Shown here: in pieces, positions 13,861 through 15,650 of the stretch
Layout of the letters: each line of letters opens with the position of its first letter
Position numbering within the stretch: position 1 is the stretch's first letter
Assembly: GCA_963966275.1 (NCBI GenBank)
Contig: CAWZYQ010000089.1
Coordinates: forward strand, 1-15,650
DNA from: UBA10427 sp003500135
Lineage (GTDB): Bacteria > Bacteroidota > Bacteroidia > Cytophagales > Cyclobacteriaceae
Direction: 5' to 3'
Length of the DNA stretch: 15,650 nucleotides
Notes under the pieces: generated by a model
Database searches by the model: none
Told to the model about the DNA's origin: nothing
Seen by the model: only the letters and a program-made list of their open reading frames with translations
Position numbers and translations under genes: made by a program

Positions 13861-15240
13861 TCAATTTTTCAGATCAGCAAAGTGCTTGTGGTAAAGAATG
13901 ATCGTCTCAATACCTTTATAAAAGTTAAAAAGCCCATAACTTTCATTGGGTGAATGGATGCCATCGGAATCCAGGCCAAAGCCCAACAGAATAGAGTTGA
14001 CTTTTAGCTCTTCATTAAAAAGCGCTACGATAGGGATTGAGCCTCCTTCACGGGTTGGGATGGGCGTTTTGCCCCAGCCCTCCTCGAAAGCTTTTTCCGC
14101 CGCTTTAAAATCAAGCGAGTCAATAGGGGTTACGGCGGGTTCGCCACCATGATGCGGGGTTACTTTTACTTTTACTGACTCCGGAGCAATTTTTTTGAAA
14201 TGCTCAGTGAACATTTCCGTGATTTTATCACTGCTTTGATCCGGCACGAGCCGCATCGAAATTTTTGCATGAGCTTTTGATGGTAATACCGTTTTGGCGC
14301 CTTCGCCGGTATATCCGCCCCAAATACCATTTACATCGAGTGTAGGGCGAATACCTTGTCTTTCACGAGTACTATAGCCTGCTTCACCGTCCGATTCCGC
14401 AATGTCGAGCTCTTTACAAAACCCTTCCTCGCTAAAAGGAGCCTCAGCGAGTTGTTTGCGAGCTTCCTCAGATAGTTCAACCACATCATCGTAAAAACCG
14501 GGGATGGTCACCTTGTTGTGGCCATCTTTCAAAGATGCAATCATTTTACATAGCACATTGATCGGATTGGCTACAGCACCACCATAAGTGCCGGAGTGTA
14601 AATCGCGGTTGGGGCCGGTCACTTCTACCTCCAGATAGCTCAATCCTTTTAAACCCGTAGTTACCGAAGGATTTTCATTGGAAATCATACTGGTATCAGA
14701 AATCAGGATGACATCACTTTTCAGCTTTTCCTTATTTTCCCTTACAAATATGCCCAGGTTACTGGATCCGACTTCTTCTTCACCTTCGATCATAAATTTG
14801 ACATTGCATGGCAGGCTGTCTGATTTGGCCATAGCTTCAAAAGCTTTGACGTGCATATAAAACTGTCCTTTATCGTCAGCAGACCCCCGTGCGATTATTT
14901 TATCATCTTTTATCACCGGTTCGAAGGGAGGGGAATCCCATAACTCATATGGATCTGCAGGCTGTACATCATAATGACCATACACCAGAATGGTTGGTGA
15001 TGATGAATCTACTATTTTTTCTCCATAAATAATGGGATTGCCAGCGGTTTCACAAATTTCTGCTTTATCTACTCCTGCTTCGACGAGTTTGTCTTTTACA
15101 AATCCGGCACAGCGCATTACATCGTCCTTGAACTTTCTGTCAGCGCTGACGGAAGGTATTTTTAACATTTCAATGAGCTCCTGTAAAAAACGATCCCTGT
15201 TGTCGTTCACAAAGGCGAGCGCTTTAGATTGATCTTTCAT
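13861..15240 (-). CDS. M20-family metallodipeptidase (CNDP/PepV-like)
   Basis: A 459-residue di-zinc peptidase of the M20 family, expected to hydrolyse dipeptides in the cytosol, since no signal peptide is visible. The metal centre and catalytic residues can be placed: His89 and Asp91 (VYGHYDVQP), bridging Asp122 (ARGSADDKGQ), the general base Glu155 with ligand Glu156 (EGEEEVGS), Asp182 (ISDTSM) and His429 (DGIHSPNE). The lid/dimerisation domain lies at about 195-360, with the HSGTYGG motif (from His215) that helps bind substrate, and RLVPDQ near its end. Length and motif spacing match the carnosine dipeptidase-like (CNDP) branch rather than ArgE/DapE. The start ATG at 15238-15240 precedes typical sequence; no better start is near. 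A minus-strand -7-like TAGGTTTG (15274-15281) lies 33 bases upstream. The gene has its own terminator, so it appears monocistronic. The exact substrate is not known. Confidence 0.93.
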   Translation of the reverse strand: MKDQSKALAFVNDNRDRFLQELIEMLKIPSVSADRKFKDDVMRCAGFVKDKLVEAGVDKAEICETAGNPIIYGEKIVDSSSPTILVYGHYDVQPADPYELWDSPPFEPVIKDDKIIARGSADDKGQFYMHVKAFEAMAKSDSLPCNVKFMIEGEEEVGSSNLGIFVRENKEKLKSDVILISDTSMISNENPSVTTGLKGLSYLEVEVTGPNRDLHSGTYGGAVANPINVLCKMIASLKDGHNKVTIPGFYDDVVELSEEARKQLAEAPFSEEGFCKELDIAESDGEAGYSTRERQGIRPTLDVNGIWGGYTGEGAKTVLPSKAHAKISMRLVPDQSSDKITEMFTEHFKKIAPESVKVKVTPHHGGEPAVTPIDSLDFKAAEKAFEEGWGKTPIPTREGGSIPIVALFNEELKVNSILLGFGLDSDGIHSPNESYGLFNFYKGIETIILYHKHFADLKN

Positions 15241-15273
15241 ATGATTAATTGACTTTTAATACATTTGACAACC

Positions 15274-15281
15274 CAAACCTA
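15274..15281 (-). promoter_or_regulatory. Possible -7 element of the M20 dipeptidase gene
   Basis: Minus-strand TAGGTTTG matches TAnnTTTG exactly and would give a leader of about 25 bases. No TTG is seen at the expected -33 distance, so confidence is limited. Confidence 0.4.
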
Positions 15282-15493
15282 TCCAAAAGAACACGAAAAC
15301 CGGAAAATGGCTTATCGATAAGAAAGTCATCGGTTGTGTTGAATTTTGCGGGTTTAATATTGTCAGAATTCATTTAACATTTGATTGAGAAAAACAGCCC
15401 TGGTCGAGCTGAAGGACATGCAAGATAGAAAAAGCCGGACTGAAAAGTGCAGACTGATGGATAAAAAAATGAAAAATATTTTTTTGAAAGATG

Positions 15494-15523
15494 TTGACAT
15501 TTGGATTCCGTTATATATCTTTG
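15494..15523 (+). promoter_or_regulatory. Promoter of the tRNA-Gly transcription unit
   Basis: TTG (15494-15496), a 19-base spacer, then TATCTTTG (15516-15523): an exact fit to the Bacteroidetes consensus. Transcription would begin near 15530, about 65 bases before the mature tRNA 5' end. Confidence 0.75.
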
Positions 15524-15595
15524 CACTCCATTCCGGTAACGATCGGGAAAAACATTGAAATTCTGAACAAATAGTGGGTTTTAAGCCCTATATAA

Positions 15596-15650
<55 letters not shown>

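Larger units (their letters stand above)
15241..15595. other. Divergent intergenic region between the dipeptidase and tRNA-Gly genes
   Basis: These 355 bases carry a possible leftward promoter near 15274 and a strong rightward promoter at 15494-15523. I see no gene, repeat or recognised RNA in the middle part (about 15290-15490). A 33-codon open frame at 15457-15558 runs through the promoter and is not credible. Confidence 0.7.

Noticed and set aside
15457..15558. 33-codon open frame upstream of tRNA-Gly
   Set aside because: It overlaps the strong promoter and the predicted transcription start, lacks a ribosome-binding site and has no recognisable features.

Overview
The window looks like chromosomal core sequence from a Bacteroidetes bacterium, most likely an aerobic Cytophagales-type marine or soil organism; that lineage is an inference. 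Support comes from promoters of the TTG-N19/20-TAnnTTTG type in front of the ribosomal-protein operon and the tRNA, from A/T-rich translation starts with few strong Shine-Dalgarno sites, from a eukaryote-like class Ia ribonucleotide reductase, and from the general protein sequence character. I see no insertion sequences, phage genes, CRISPR arrays or integrase genes.

Layout: the 3' end of recG (+) meets an aldo/keto reductase gene (-) head-on at 372. Then comes an nrdB-nrdA operon on the minus strand (4780 down to 1340), closed by a clear terminator at 1294-1321. A 484-base intergenic region (4781-5264) separates nrdB from the divergent rplU-rpmA operon (+). It carries an exact DnaA box and three perfect short palindromes as well as the rplU promoter. 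rpmA converges on an ECF sigma factor gene that overlaps a four-helix membrane protein gene (7041 down to 5949), and the two units share a bidirectional terminator.

From 7303 an ALDH7-type aldehyde dehydrogenase (+) is followed by a stand-alone CheY-like response regulator (+). The regulator converges on an unrecognised all-helical, partly TPR-like 481-residue protein (-) across a second bidirectional terminator. A large membrane thiol:disulfide reductase of the DsbD type (-) follows, with its N-terminal periplasmic domain duplicated in tandem. Then comes an M20-family dipeptidase (-) with its own terminator. The window ends inside a tRNA-Gly(GCC) gene (+) that has a near-ideal Bacteroidetes promoter.

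Most genes are housekeeping: recombination repair, dNTP supply, ribosome assembly, periplasmic redox, peptide turnover. The less understood parts are the sigma/membrane-protein pair, the helical orphan protein, and the dense regulatory region between nrdB and rplU. I found no clear sign of a wholly new multi-gene system. The strongest leads are possible DnaA-linked control of nrdBA and the uncharacterised ECF sigma partner.
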